A DNA stretch of 50,904 nucleotides from Bacillota bacterium (GCA_023387655.1 JAEWHR010000083.1:1-50904), one strand, 5' to 3'; shown: positions 1-8,691, counted from the stretch's first letter. The notes: generated by a model not told the origin, from the letters alone. A program made the numbers and translations.

Positions 1-852
1 CTTATCCGATATAATTCTTACTCTGACTGCTTCCTTCTCTTTCATCAGCGATACAATCTTGTGAGAATTAGTAAATAGCTCAATATCCCTCACATCAACC
101 AAACATTCCATTACTTTACCATCCATAAGATTTACTAATTTGTGATATGGCTCTTTATGTAATAAATGACCTTCCTTTAAAAGAATAAATTCATTTGCTA
201 TAAACTCAATATCTGATACGACATGGGTAGCTATAATCACAATTTTGTTAAAACTTATCTCTGAAATAAGATTGCGGATTCTTATTCTCTCATTTGGATC
301 AACACCTGCAGTGGGTTCATCCAATATAAGAATATCAGGATCATTTAAAATAGCTTGTGCTATTAGTAGACGCTGCTTCATACCACCAGAAAGCGAACCT
401 ATCTTTTTATATTTTTCTGATTTTAAATTCACAAGCTCCAATACTTCTTCTATCCGATCCTTCGCATGCTTTCCTGACATAGCTTTTAAAGTTCCCATAT
501 AGATTAAAAACTGCATACAGGACATATTTTCATACATCCATTGCTGCTGCGGCATATATCCGATACGTTCCCTAAACTTCGATCCCATCTTTCCAACATC
601 TTGTTCGTTCAGATAGATAGTTCCTGTATCAGATTTTAGATTTCCAACAATTATATTCATTAATGTTGTTTTACCTGCACCGTTTGGCCCCATTAAGCCA
701 TAGATACCTTCCGTGATAGTAAAACTAGTTTCCTTCAGGGCCTTTTTTGTTTCCATTGCATTTCTTCTATTTTCACTTTCCTTTATTACTCTATTCCATA
801 TACCTATGTTTTTATAGTATGATTTACTAATGTTTTCGATTCTTAATTCCAT
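1..852 (-). CDS. ABC transporter ATP-binding protein (3' end beyond window)
   Basis: This is the nucleotide-binding subunit of an ABC-2 type transporter, acting at the cytoplasmic face of the membrane; 284 residues are visible and the frame stays open at the window start. The Walker A motif GPNGAGKT lies at residues 55-62, the signature LSGGMKQR at about 154-161, Walker B ILILDEP at about 174-180, and an ATH switch histidine follows. The ATG at 852 has a GGAGGGGG ribosome site. The start overlaps the end of the upstream permease gene by 26 bp, so the two are translationally coupled and almost certainly partners. Fold and ATPase role are clear from motifs; the substrate is unknown. Confidence 0.93.
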   Translation of the reverse strand, partial: MELRIENISKSYYKNIGIWNRVIKESENRRNAMETKKALKETSFTITEGIYGLMGPNGAGKTTLMNIIVGNLKSDTGTIYLNEQDVGKMGSKFRERIGYMPQQQWMYENMSCMQFLIYMGTLKAMSGKHAKDRIEEVLELVNLKSEKYKKIGSLSGGMKQRLLIAQAILNDPDILILDEPTAGVDPNERIRIRNLISEISFNKIVIIATHVVSDIEFIANEFILLKEGHLLHKEPYHKLVNLMDGKVMECLVDVRDIELFTNSHKIVSLMKEKEAVRVRIISDK

Positions 853-3085
853 TTTTCCCCCTCCATAGGTATCCTGATTTCATATAAAGAACAAGTATTC
901 CAAACATCATTAATATCAATTTTATATACACGCTTAAATTCGCATCAATGAATAGAATGTTAGGAACAATAAAGGGTGTCATCCAATAGCTCATGGCTGG
1001 CATGAAGCCCAAAAGCGCTAGAACGACTGGACATACACAGCAAAGTATTCCGTATAAAAGAGATTGAACAACTTCTTTTCCCCTCATGGATATAGCAATC
1101 ATAAACAAACTTATGAATTGAATCAGAATAATATCAACAACAAACTGAAGTATTAGAAAACTACCAATGCTAATAGAAAATGGGAATGCTTTAAATAAGG
1201 TAAGGCTTTGTATCTTACTTGATAAACCCATTATGGAATATCTGGCAGCTAAGGATAGAAACCAGCCTGTCTTCATAATAACTACTAGAACAGTTTCAAG
1301 CATTAATAGGAGGTATACTCTACTATTAACCAGCTTATTGGTACCTCTTTTTGTTACCAGGAGAAGGCGTTCCATCTTGTATTGATTATCATAAGCAAAT
1401 ACAGGAATGATTAAGCACACGGAAAACAGAGCAAGCACAATACCATTCATATATCGGTTCGATTGCCCCTCAATACCAAACATATTATTGTATAAAGGTT
1501 CGTAGATATAATCACAATCTATCCCACGTCTCTCTCGCAAATCAGCGATATATTGTGATTGACTTTTTAATTTCTCGATTAAAGGCTTTATGCTTAATTG
1601 ATCTTGAATTAATTTCATACTCTGTTCATATGAGGTTTCTGCTATACTTCCTTCCGCATATAATAAACTTAATCTAGCAGTTTTCGTTTCTAAATCATTT
1701 AATTCCATTAGCTTATAATCGACCCATTTAACAGCTTCTTCTTTATCCATATTATTTAGCAGAGTAACATAGCTCTTAAAATATCGATTGGTATCATTTT
1801 TATTTTCATTAAAATCATGAATATATATTACTGACAATACATATCCCGCCAGTAAAAAAGCACCACCCTGTAAAATCATAAAACGAGTGAGTTCATTTGG
1901 TAAAACATGAAAACCAAACAATGGCATTCGTTTTCTATGTCGTAGACGCAAGGCCCTTGTTTTTTTATATGAAAGGTACGCAGTCATCCCTAATAGTACC
2001 ATTATTACTATGAAAGTAATGATCATAACAAGGCTAAACCAGAAAATACGGATATTATTGTTTGCAAACGGAAAATAATTTAGGCGTTTGGTATAATTCT
2101 TTACATCTAACAAAGAAAAATAGTTCGTATACTTTAAAATCACATACTTTGAACTTCTGTCAATCCCCAGATACATCAATGCAGAGATTACTATCATAAG
2201 GCTGTTAAGCATATAAACCACAGACGCTTTCACAGGTAATACACATGTAAAAATAATAAATACAGTAATAGCAGCAAGAACACCTACCTTAACTATAGAA
2301 AATAGAATTAGGTAGCTTAAAATGCTGATAGGAAAAGGACTTAGTAGATAATCCGGTATTGACTGAATAGGTGCATAAAGATTATCACAGCCATACATAC
2401 TAAGATAAATTACAAATGATTGTAAATAAAGTAATATACTACCTATCATCGTAATAACGAGTAATGCTCCAGTTTTCCAGAGAAAATAGGGAATGCACCC
2501 TCTTTTTACAGTCTTAATTAGCAGATACATGCCACGTTCTCTCTCTTCAATTATAAGAAAAGTACAAGCTGTTAATATAATGAGAACCATAATTGCGTCA
2601 GTAAATCCAATTGACATAAATTTTTCGATAGCGAAATAATTACCCATAACAGGTTTCACATCTAACAGAGCTTGATAAGTCTCTATTGTATGGCTTTCAC
2701 TGCTCTTGCTTTCCGTTTGCTCCAATAATGAAAATAAGGCTCTGCTTTGAATATTCTGGATTAAATTATGTAATGTATTTTTATAACCCTCAATGCCCAT
2801 GATATATTCCCGCACATCACATACCAATTTATACTCCTCATAAGAAGAATTAGTAAAACGTAATTTACCATAATCTACAAATATCTCAGATATATGTTTC
2901 TCACAAGTATTTACTGGATCTTCCACTGTGCTAAGCCACTCTATAATTTTTCCATAAGCGTCTACATTATGATGTTCATCAATGGTTGATTTATATATTA
3001 AAACCCCATTGATAAAAAAAAGTAAAAGTACAATTAACATAAACTTTCTATTTTTTAGTAGGATAACTATATTTCTTCTAAGCAA
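827..3085 (-). CDS. Internally duplicated ABC-2 type permease, 752 aa
   Basis: This is an integral membrane permease working with the overlapping ATPase. It is about twice the usual ABC-2 permease length and reads as two copies of one plan. Each half has an N-terminal membrane segment, a charged extracytoplasmic stretch of roughly 130 residues, and a group of hydrophobic segments. Paired landmarks are ERERGMYLLIKTVKRG in the first half against KMERLLLVTKRG in the second, and SPFPISILSYLILF against AFPFSISIGSFLILQF. A fused pair would supply both transmembrane subunits from one gene, which matches the single permease gene here. The start is TTG at 3085, preceded by AAGGGGG at good spacing. The substrate cannot be told from sequence. 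Confidence 0.85.
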   Translation of the reverse strand: MLRRNIVILLKNRKFMLIVLLLFFINGVLIYKSTIDEHHNVDAYGKIIEWLSTVEDPVNTCEKHISEIFVDYGKLRFTNSSYEEYKLVCDVREYIMGIEGYKNTLHNLIQNIQSRALFSLLEQTESKSSESHTIETYQALLDVKPVMGNYFAIEKFMSIGFTDAIMVLIILTACTFLIIEERERGMYLLIKTVKRGCIPYFLWKTGALLVITMIGSILLYLQSFVIYLSMYGCDNLYAPIQSIPDYLLSPFPISILSYLILFSIVKVGVLAAITVFIIFTCVLPVKASVVYMLNSLMIVISALMYLGIDRSSKYVILKYTNYFSLLDVKNYTKRLNYFPFANNNIRIFWFSLVMIITFIVIMVLLGMTAYLSYKKTRALRLRHRKRMPLFGFHVLPNELTRFMILQGGAFLLAGYVLSVIYIHDFNENKNDTNRYFKSYVTLLNNMDKEEAVKWVDYKLMELNDLETKTARLSLLYAEGSIAETSYEQSMKLIQDQLSIKPLIEKLKSQSQYIADLRERRGIDCDYIYEPLYNNMFGIEGQSNRYMNGIVLALFSVCLIIPVFAYDNQYKMERLLLVTKRGTNKLVNSRVYLLLMLETVLVVIMKTGWFLSLAARYSIMGLSSKIQSLTLFKAFPFSISIGSFLILQFVVDIILIQFISLFMIAISMRGKEVVQSLLYGILCCVCPVVLALLGFMPAMSYWMTPFIVPNILFIDANLSVYIKLILMMFGILVLYMKSGYLWRGKNGIKNRKH

Positions 3086-3124
3086 CTATATGCCCCCTTA
3101 TAACGACATTTCAAACATAGATTA

Positions 3125-4720
3125 TTATTGCTGTATTAGACGCTTATTAATTTCATCAATTACATGCTGAATATTAGCTTCCTCCAATTTTTGATTCAAC
3201 TCATTGATTGCAGTTTCTACATCACGAATTTCACCGTAAAATAGTCCGTTATATTCCCCTACTATATTATTAATTCGCTTCATATCCTCCGATATATCAA
3301 CAAGTTCCATATATATACCTAAATTGTCAGGTGCATTCATTCTATCAATTTTATTAAAGGCAATCTCTTTCTTATTCATTGGTTCATTCAAGGTTGGTGT
3401 TGAAATAAATGGGTTTCCAAAGTATAAACTAATATACCAATGAAATGAATTATATCCCAATGGAATTGCTTTTCCTTCCTTTAATGTATAATCAACTCCT
3501 TCAATGCCATATAAAAATAAATCTGATATTTCTGTATCTGAAAATACTGCACACAATGCTAGAAATGCCATATCTTTCTTCTCTGAATGTCTGCAAATGC
3601 CGGTAATGGAGTTCCCTTGTTTTGAAATATTCCCAGCTGCATAGGTCACAATCTCAATATCTCCAGCCATAGGATATTTATTTTTTATGTTTATTATTTC
3701 AGTTCTGCCTCTATCACCAAAGAGATTATCGTTGCCCTGCATTATAAAAAAATTAGCCATACTTTCCTTATCCTGTTTATCCTTTTTATTACTTATCTCA
3801 TTCTCTGCAGGCAGATATCCCTTCTCTTTATATTCAGCCATAGTAATAAAATAATCAATTTGATCTTGTTCGGTAAATATATTAACTGCTTTCGGACTAT
3901 TTAAGCGATTATCAATTACAACTGGATCGCAGGTATTATTATAGGGATCAAAGAATGTGGAATAATTCCCCTTATAATTGTTATCATCATATACATATGT
4001 AGTGAACTCTTCTGCGCTCTCACCTTGATAGACTTTTTCGAGCATTTCACCAAGTTCCGTCGGTTTTAATCCTTTTAGCTTATCTAAGGAGATATCGTAT
4101 TTATTAGCAATATCCTTATTAACATAGTAAACGTAATCTGTAACAATTGGTAGCATTCCATTTACTCCGTAGATGCTACCGTTAACCTCAAAGGACTTCC
4201 ACATATTTGCAGGGTAAGATGTCTTCAAAACTTTACCTTCTTCACTATCCAGATAAGTACTTAGAGTTTGAAACCAATCATTTTTAATAGCACGATAGGT
4301 CCCCTGTAATTTCCCAGCTTCTCCTATGCCTGCGCATATAATATCTGGAGCATTGCCATCTAATATCATATTGTTAATTGTAATTTCATACATGTCTTCC
4401 TTAATCTGCTGAAATAAAATCACAAAATCATATCCTTTATTCACTAAGGCAACGTTAATAGCATTATTTTGAGAAGGTGATATTGTCAAAAAATCATTGT
4501 ATACCCATAATAATATTTCTTTATCCGGATAGGTATCGTTCAGGTCTTCCATAGTAATAGGATTTTCTATTTCAGCTAAATTTTCTACTAATGAACTATT
4601 AGTCTCTTTATTCCCCTCAAGCTTGTCCGGTTGTTTATTCTGATGCTCTTTGCTACATCCAAATAATATTATTGTAATTAATAATATTATCAATACTCTG
4701 CTTTTCTTTATTTTAGTCAT
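3125..4720 (-). CDS. Extracellular solute-binding lipoprotein, 531 aa
   Basis: The N-terminus is a lipoprotein signal (basic start, hydrophobic core, lipobox LFGC with Cys at about 22), so the mature protein is tethered outside the membrane. The body resembles family-1 (sugar-type) periplasmic binding proteins: length is right, with a segment ILLWVYNDF early in the mature chain and YYVNKDIANKYDI typical of the hinge region. The C-terminal 50 residues are helical and charged. It overlaps the upstream lipoprotein gene by 8 bp and is followed after about 40 bp by the fused permease. A family-1 binding protein normally pairs with MalF/MalG permeases, so its partnership with an ABC-2 permease is unusual. 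Family assignment is moderate; the ligand is unknown. Confidence 0.75.
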   Translation of the reverse strand: MTKIKKSRVLIILLITIILFGCSKEHQNKQPDKLEGNKETNSSLVENLAEIENPITMEDLNDTYPDKEILLWVYNDFLTISPSQNNAINVALVNKGYDFVILFQQIKEDMYEITINNMILDGNAPDIICAGIGEAGKLQGTYRAIKNDWFQTLSTYLDSEEGKVLKTSYPANMWKSFEVNGSIYGVNGMLPIVTDYVYYVNKDIANKYDISLDKLKGLKPTELGEMLEKVYQGESAEEFTTYVYDDNNYKGNYSTFFDPYNNTCDPVVIDNRLNSPKAVNIFTEQDQIDYFITMAEYKEKGYLPAENEISNKKDKQDKESMANFFIMQGNDNLFGDRGRTEIINIKNKYPMAGDIEIVTYAAGNISKQGNSITGICRHSEKKDMAFLALCAVFSDTEISDLFLYGIEGVDYTLKEGKAIPLGYNSFHWYISLYFGNPFISTPTLNEPMNKKEIAFNKIDRMNAPDNLGIYMELVDISEDMKRINNIVGEYNGLFYGEIRDVETAINELNQKLEEANIQHVIDEINKRLIQQ

Positions 4721-5954
4721 TTATATTCACCTCTACATCTGTATATTGAAGTTCCCCCTTTAAAAATTTTTCTTTATCTGCTAAAACATAACTCCATTCA
4801 TCACTCCTTGATGATGCTTTTAACGGTGTTTTAGCAATCAACAACTTATTTTTACTATAATCAATAAATGAAATACCATAATCCAAAACAAATTCCAAAT
4901 CCACTAATTTATTCTTAGCACTATCCCATATAAAATACTTCCTTGGTTTCTCAAATCCATCCCAAGCTTTTAAAACTATTTGGTCATCAAGTACATGTAC
5001 TATGAATCCTGAATCTTCTTTTTCTTTATCGGTAACATATTCGATAGTTTCATTCTCCCAATTTTTATCATAGGATAGTAACTCATCTTCTGTTTGAATG
5101 AATATTCTATCTTTTGTAACTGCAACTATATTATGATAAAAATCTACCTGGTTTATTATTTGATCTCCTGTACTTATGTGAATGCGTCCAATCATAGATT
5201 GCATATCTATCAGCTTAATAACTTCTTCAGGAGAGCTATTTAATACCACATCCAATCTATCTTCTGGATTCGCATATGGTGTATCCGTCCAGCTTCTCTT
5301 TTGAACTTTAAAACTGAAATATAAACAGCCATCCGAATATATTAAGCTATTCACATTATAATTATAATATGTACCAAATGAAGTTAGCTGTCTTATCTTA
5401 CCAGTTTCTAAATCTGCTTCAAAGATTTCATAATCTACTGAAAGTAAATCCACATAACCATTCTCTGTGAAATCTGTTTCTTTCCAATTTCCCCAGTAAT
5501 ATAGCTTACTTCCAACCCGTAATACTTCATTGCCTTCAAGTGAAGATAATTTCTGTTCGCCTAAAGCTTCTTTATTACTTCCGTCTAGCTGAGATCTTAT
5601 TAGTAAAATATTATTATCACTTCTTGTATCAAAATAATATAGTTTGGTATTGTAGATAAATGGAAAACTAAAGAGTCCTTCATTCTTTTTTACATCAGGA
5701 TATGCCATACAACCGCTGTTTGACATATGTGTACAGTCAAGTTGACTACAGGCATAGATTCTAGTACCATTCATAAAATCTTTGTAATGTATTCCATCCA
5801 TAGAACTTATGAATGCACTATCTGTCATGGAATAATGATTATTTATGTATTGTAAATCATCTGGATTCAATTCTTCCGTAGTTTTATAATCAGAGCACCC
5901 TATCAGGATACACATTAAAAATATCAATATGCAACTATATTTATATTTCATCAT
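4713..5954 (-). CDS. Lipoprotein with beta-propeller-like repeats, 413 aa
   Basis: The first gene of the transporter operon encodes a lipoprotein: residues 1-20 are hydrophobic with lipobox LIGC. The mature chain is rich in short beta-strand patterns of the type 'KLYYFDTRSDNNILLIRSQLDGS' repeated with variation (KLYYWGNW, CLYFSFKV, RIFIQTEDELLSYD), as in surface proteins of the DUF5050 / TolB-like propeller group common in Lachnospiraceae. No catalytic motif is seen. The ATG at 5954 follows GAGGGAG at 7 nt. Because its stop overlaps the next start by 8 bp it is co-translated with the solute-binding lipoprotein, which suggests a sensor or accessory binding role at the cell surface. That role is inference. 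Confidence 0.7.
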   Translation of the reverse strand: MMKYKYSCILIFLMCILIGCSDYKTTEELNPDDLQYINNHYSMTDSAFISSMDGIHYKDFMNGTRIYACSQLDCTHMSNSGCMAYPDVKKNEGLFSFPFIYNTKLYYFDTRSDNNILLIRSQLDGSNKEALGEQKLSSLEGNEVLRVGSKLYYWGNWKETDFTENGYVDLLSVDYEIFEADLETGKIRQLTSFGTYYNYNVNSLIYSDGCLYFSFKVQKRSWTDTPYANPEDRLDVVLNSSPEEVIKLIDMQSMIGRIHISTGDQIINQVDFYHNIVAVTKDRIFIQTEDELLSYDKNWENETIEYVTDKEKEDSGFIVHVLDDQIVLKAWDGFEKPRKYFIWDSAKNKLVDLEFVLDYGISFIDYSKNKLLIAKTPLKASSRSDEWSYVLADKEKFLKGELQYTDVEVNIND

Positions 5955-6408
5955 TTAGGTACTCCCTCTTAATTCATATTAAAATAGTTATTTTCTATCG
6001 TTATGTATTTTTGTTTAGGTTGCTTAATTTATTGACATAGATTATCAGTTAATGTATTTATCGTATGACTTTTATAAGCACTTAAAAAGCATTCATTACC
6101 TAAAACTGATATTGATGCAAAAACAGCAAAACAGCACCGGTATAATTTCCGTTACTACTGGTTTTATCAACTATGTAAGAATTTACCAATAATCTGATTT
6201 TACATTATATGTAATTAAATAACAAGTAAAATAGCAAATTTTCAGATATTTTGGTTTGCTATATAAATCACGAGTAACTGTAGATAGTGGAAAATCATAA
6301 TATCTCCTTTTAAACCGAATAGATTTACTATATAATAAAAAATGAAACCTTATACATAGTACCTACATGGAATTATATTAACTATTACTAGGAAAGGAGG
6401 ACGTTTTT
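5955..6408. other. Intergenic region between divergent units
   Basis: This AT-rich stretch separates the minus-strand lipoprotein operon from the plus-strand methyltransferase unit. A TATAAT box at 6331-6336 is the best plus-strand -10 candidate, without a convincing -35. The segment 6303-6313 (TCTCCTTTTAA) is a perfect complement of 6460-6470, which carries the methyltransferase ribosome site, but it would be transcribed only from a promoter upstream of 6303. I see no gene here. Confidence 0.4.
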
Positions 6409-6456
6409 ATGAAACGAAACACAATGAAATATATATGGAGGACATTCCTTAGGTAG
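6409..6456 (+). CDS. Putative 15-codon leader peptide
   Basis: A 15-residue ORF, MKRNTMKYIWRTFLR, starts at ATG 6409 behind the best ribosome binding site of the region (GGAAAGGAGG at 6391-6400, 8 nt spacing) and stops at 6454-6456, only 19 nt before the methyltransferase ATG. Its last codons include TTCCTT (6445-6450), which can pair with AAGGAG (6464-6469), the ribosome site of the methyltransferase, leaving a 13-nt loop. This mimics leader-peptide attenuation known for erm rRNA methyltransferases, in which ribosome stalling on the leader frees the downstream ribosome site. The ORF and pairing are visible; the regulatory role is inference. Confidence 0.5.
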   Translation: MKRNTMKYIWRTFLR

Positions 6457-6475
6457 CTCTTAAAAGGAGAATAGA

Positions 6476-7267
6476 ATGGATTATATTAAAAATAATAAAT
6501 TAGCATGGGAAGAAGCGTTTGAACATAGAAGGGAAAAATGGGGAGATGAGAATCACGAAATTCTAAAGGCTAAGACACTTCCATTTTTAAATGATGATAC
6601 AATTACTGAATTAAAGAAATTGGATTTGGAAGGAAAAACAATTGCTCAATTTTGTTGTAATAATGGTCGGGAGTTACTCTCTCTCATGCAATTGAATCCT
6701 GCGAATGCTGTTGGTTTTGACATAGCAGAGAATATTATCGGGCAGGCGAAAGAAACTGTATTGAAAATAGGTGTGAATAACTGTAATTTTATTGCATGTG
6801 ATATTCTAGAAATTGATGAAAAATATTATGACAAATTTGATTTTATATTCTTTACGATTGGTGCTATCACATGGTTTGAAAATCTTGAATTGCTTTTTGA
6901 AAAGGTTTCGAGATGTTTAAAACAAAATGGTATTATGTTAATCAATGATTTTCATCCGTTTATGAACATGCTTCCAATGCCTGGTGAAGATGCATTTGAT
7001 AAAAATAATCTCAATCAAGTTACATATTCTTATTTCAGAAATGAGCCTTGGATTGAAAATAATGGTATGGGTTATATTACTCCTGAATACGAGTCTAAAA
7101 CATTTACTAGTTTCTCTCATACATTATCAGAAATCATCAATTCAACAATCAGTTCTGGTATGATCATAGCAAAACTAAATGAGTATAATTATGATGTTGG
7201 TATGACAAATGTTTATAATGGGAAGGGCTATCCACTTTCCTTTATTATGGTTGCTAAAAAAATATAG
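6476..7267 (+). CDS. Class I SAM-dependent methyltransferase, 263 aa
   Basis: This is a cytosolic methyltransferase with a Rossmann-like SAM-binding core. Motif I is IAQFCCNNGRE at about residues 56-66, a variant of the usual glycine-rich loop; the acidic ribose-binding residue follows in GFDIAENII at about 80-88. Later strands match motif IV (FDFIFFTIGAITWF) and post-IV (LKQNGIMLINDFHPF). The length fits small-molecule or rRNA-type methylases of the Methyltransf_11/25 group, and nothing shows the substrate. It starts at ATG 6476 behind AAAAGGAG and is preceded by a tiny leader ORF. It is convergent with the next gene across a strong hairpin at 7321-7359. Confidence 0.85.
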   Translation: MDYIKNNKLAWEEAFEHRREKWGDENHEILKAKTLPFLNDDTITELKKLDLEGKTIAQFCCNNGRELLSLMQLNPANAVGFDIAENIIGQAKETVLKIGVNNCNFIACDILEIDEKYYDKFDFIFFTIGAITWFENLELLFEKVSRCLKQNGIMLINDFHPFMNMLPMPGEDAFDKNNLNQVTYSYFRNEPWIENNGMGYITPEYESKTFTSFSHTLSEIINSTISSGMIIAKLNEYNYDVGMTNVYNGKGYPLSFIMVAKKI

Positions 7268-7320
7268 GTATTATTTTATTTTATTATATTAGTATAGACA
7301 GCCTAATTGTGTGAAACGAA

Positions 7321-7359
7321 ACAACTAAAACCACTGGATAATCCAGTGGTTTTAGTTGT
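7321..7359. terminator. Bidirectional terminator between convergent genes
   Basis: A perfect 18-bp stem (7321-7338 with 7342-7359) with a 3-nt loop, containing the core CCACTGGA/TCCAGTGG. It sits between the stops of the convergent methyltransferase and the 183-residue protein gene. The stem carries AAAA on the left and TTTT on the right, so transcripts from either strand end in a U-rich arm. Confidence 0.8.
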
Positions 7360-7401
7360 TATCTAATTCATATTACTTTAAAAAGAAATTACTATCCTAA
7401 A

Positions 7402-7953
7402 TTAAAAATCAAAGTTAACGTAATCAGCATAAGTAAATCTATGATAGATAGCATGGCAATCTTCAAATTTAATGCAATAACGATATGCATCCGGAATTCC
7501 TTGTTCAAAATAAATTAAATAATCAAATTCCCCATTGCTCATTTTTTCACATATGACATTATCAGAATATCGTTGAAATACCAATAAAATATCTTCAATG
7601 CTTATGTGATGTCTGCTTATAGTCTCGATAAATTCTTGCAAAAAATTGCGGTCTTTAATCTCTTCATGAACATAAGTGACGCCTTTGGGAGGAATTACAA
7701 AACAAAAACGGGTATTGTTATGTGAATGTACTAGCTCTCCAAAATGTTCTTTTACATAGATACAAAATTCATCTAAAACTTTAGAAAGCTCATCTACGGA
7801 TAGATCTGCACCCAATAAATTATTAATAGATTCCATTGGATAATATAATCGAATGGTTTCTTTTCTATAACCTAATTTTATCTGTTCTTCTTTAATTACA
7901 TCTATAATATTGTTTTCTAATGACTCAAAATTTAACTTATCCTGTAATGCCAT
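7402..7953 (-). CDS. Conserved protein of unknown function, 183 aa (possibly DUF3877)
   Basis: A soluble protein without signal peptide or membrane segment. It has a helical N-terminal part (about 1-80, MALQDKLNFESLENN at the start) and a strand-rich C-terminal part ending TYADYVNFDF. The size and the motif spread are reminiscent of the DUF3877 group of Clostridia, but this is recalled from memory and is uncertain. It follows the CadC-type repressor by 19 bp, so it is the second gene of that transcript and probably under the same metal control. No catalytic or metal-binding motif is seen. Its function is unknown. Confidence 0.6.
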   Translation of the reverse strand: MALQDKLNFESLENNIIDVIKEEQIKLGYRKETIRLYYPMESINNLLGADLSVDELSKVLDEFCIYVKEHFGELVHSHNNTRFCFVIPPKGVTYVHEEIKDRNFLQEFIETISRHHISIEDILLVFQRYSDNVICEKMSNGEFDYLIYFEQGIPDAYRYCIKFEDCHAIYHRFTYADYVNFDF

Positions 7954-7972
7954 AATTATCTCCTTTGTCTTG

Positions 7973-8338
7973 CTAATATAACTTTTCTCTAATATGTTCT
8001 AAGCCTTTTTCAAAGATATCCTTCACATGATCATCCGTTAAGGAATAGAATACAACTTTCCCTTCTTTCCTAAATTTGACCAAATTAGCTTCTTTTAATG
8101 ATCTTAATTGATGCGATATGGCTGATTTCGTCATATTTAATAAAACAGCCAAATCACACACACACATCTCATTCACATCTAAGGCACTAATAATCCTTGC
8201 TCGTGTGCTGTCTCCTAATACTTTAAAGAAATCTGCTAAATCATATAACTCATCTTCTTTTGGCATAGCTTGTCGGACGGATTCAACAATATTAGCATGT
8301 ATGACTTCACAATCACAGTTAATTTCAGGTATTTTCAT
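7973..8338 (-). CDS. CadC/SmtB-type metal-responsive ArsR-family repressor
   Basis: A 121-residue winged-helix repressor that should leave its operator on binding a soft or transition metal. Both known metal sites of the family are present. The alpha3N thiol site consists of C8 and C10 with C59 and C61 in EMCVCDL, as in CadC. The alpha5 site is D102, H104, H115 and E118, matching the SmtB/ZiaR pattern D-x-H-x10-H-x2-E. The recognition helix is about residues 67-83 (NMTKSAISHQLRSL). A 9-2-9 palindrome lies 26 bp upstream of the start. Unusually, no P-type ATPase or other metal pump sits beside it; its transcript carries only the 183-residue unknown protein. Family confidence is high; the inducing metal (Cd, Pb or Zn) is not determined. 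Confidence 0.93.
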   Translation of the reverse strand: MKIPEINCDCEVIHANIVESVRQAMPKEDELYDLADFFKVLGDSTRARIISALDVNEMCVCDLAVLLNMTKSAISHQLRSLKEANLVKFRKEGKVVFYSLTDDHVKDIFEKGLEHIREKLY

Positions 8339-8363
8339 ATTATCACCATCTTCTTTTCACTAT

Positions 8364-8383
8364 AGTTGAATAGATATTCAACT
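8364..8383 (-). promoter_or_regulatory. ArsR/CadC-type operator palindrome
   Basis: A perfect inverted repeat, AGTTGAATA (8364-8372), 2-nt centre, TATTCAACT (8375-8383), resembles the TATTCAA-type half sites of the CadC/SmtB family. It lies 26 bp before the repressor ATG and just downstream of the predicted -10, where bound repressor would block initiation or early elongation. Confidence 0.7.
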
Positions 8384-8394
8384 GTGTTGAAAAT

Positions 8395-8424
8395 ATTATA
8401 ACCGCATCACTATTACTTATTCAA
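8395..8424 (-). promoter_or_regulatory. Promoter of the CadC-type repressor gene
   Basis: On the minus strand TTGAAT (8419-8424) and TATAAT (8395-8400) are separated by 18 bp, a good sigma-A promoter. Transcription would begin near 8388, immediately before the operator palindrome. Confidence 0.6.
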
Positions 8425-8555
8425 GTAGATTGAAGAATTAGTTAATTCATATTAGACTCATTTAATGCATCCAGTAATCAATATGTTTAGTCTGAAAATG
8501 TTACAGGATATATAGATAATAAGCAGGTATAAGGGATTGAGACATAATGGTAAAA

Positions 8556-8644
8556 GAAAAGGGAGCAGGCACTGAGCTGCCCCCAATAAGTTAGAACTAA
8601 AAATCCAACTTATTGGAGGTCACCTCACACACTGCTCTCTTTTC
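8556..8644. repeat. Nested inverted repeat, possible terminator or IS-derived relic
   Basis: An outer 13-bp pair (8556-8568 GAAAAGGGAGCAG with 8632-8644, one G-U) encloses an inner perfect 10-bp pair (CCAATAAGTT at 8583-8592 with AACTTATTGG at 8607-8616). The outer arm ends in TTTT, so the element can act as a terminator for the minus-strand gene upstream or for plus transcripts. The internal text (CTAACTTATTGGGGGCAG in reverse orientation) looks like the ends of IS3-group elements, so it may be a small mobile-element remnant. No transposase is present. Confidence 0.45.
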
Positions 8645-8691
8645 TATATTATTAAATAAGAGTGTTTTCATTACTTAATAATACTTTACCT

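Noticed and set aside
245..502. Plus-strand ORF inside the ABC ATPase gene
   Set aside because: It is the antisense shadow of a well-conserved ATPase frame with intact Walker motifs, and it has no ribosome site.
2116..2128. A further lox-like arm (AGTTCGTATA) in the duplicated permease gene
   Set aside because: Only one arm of 10 matching bases within coding sequence, with no inverted partner; expected by chance.
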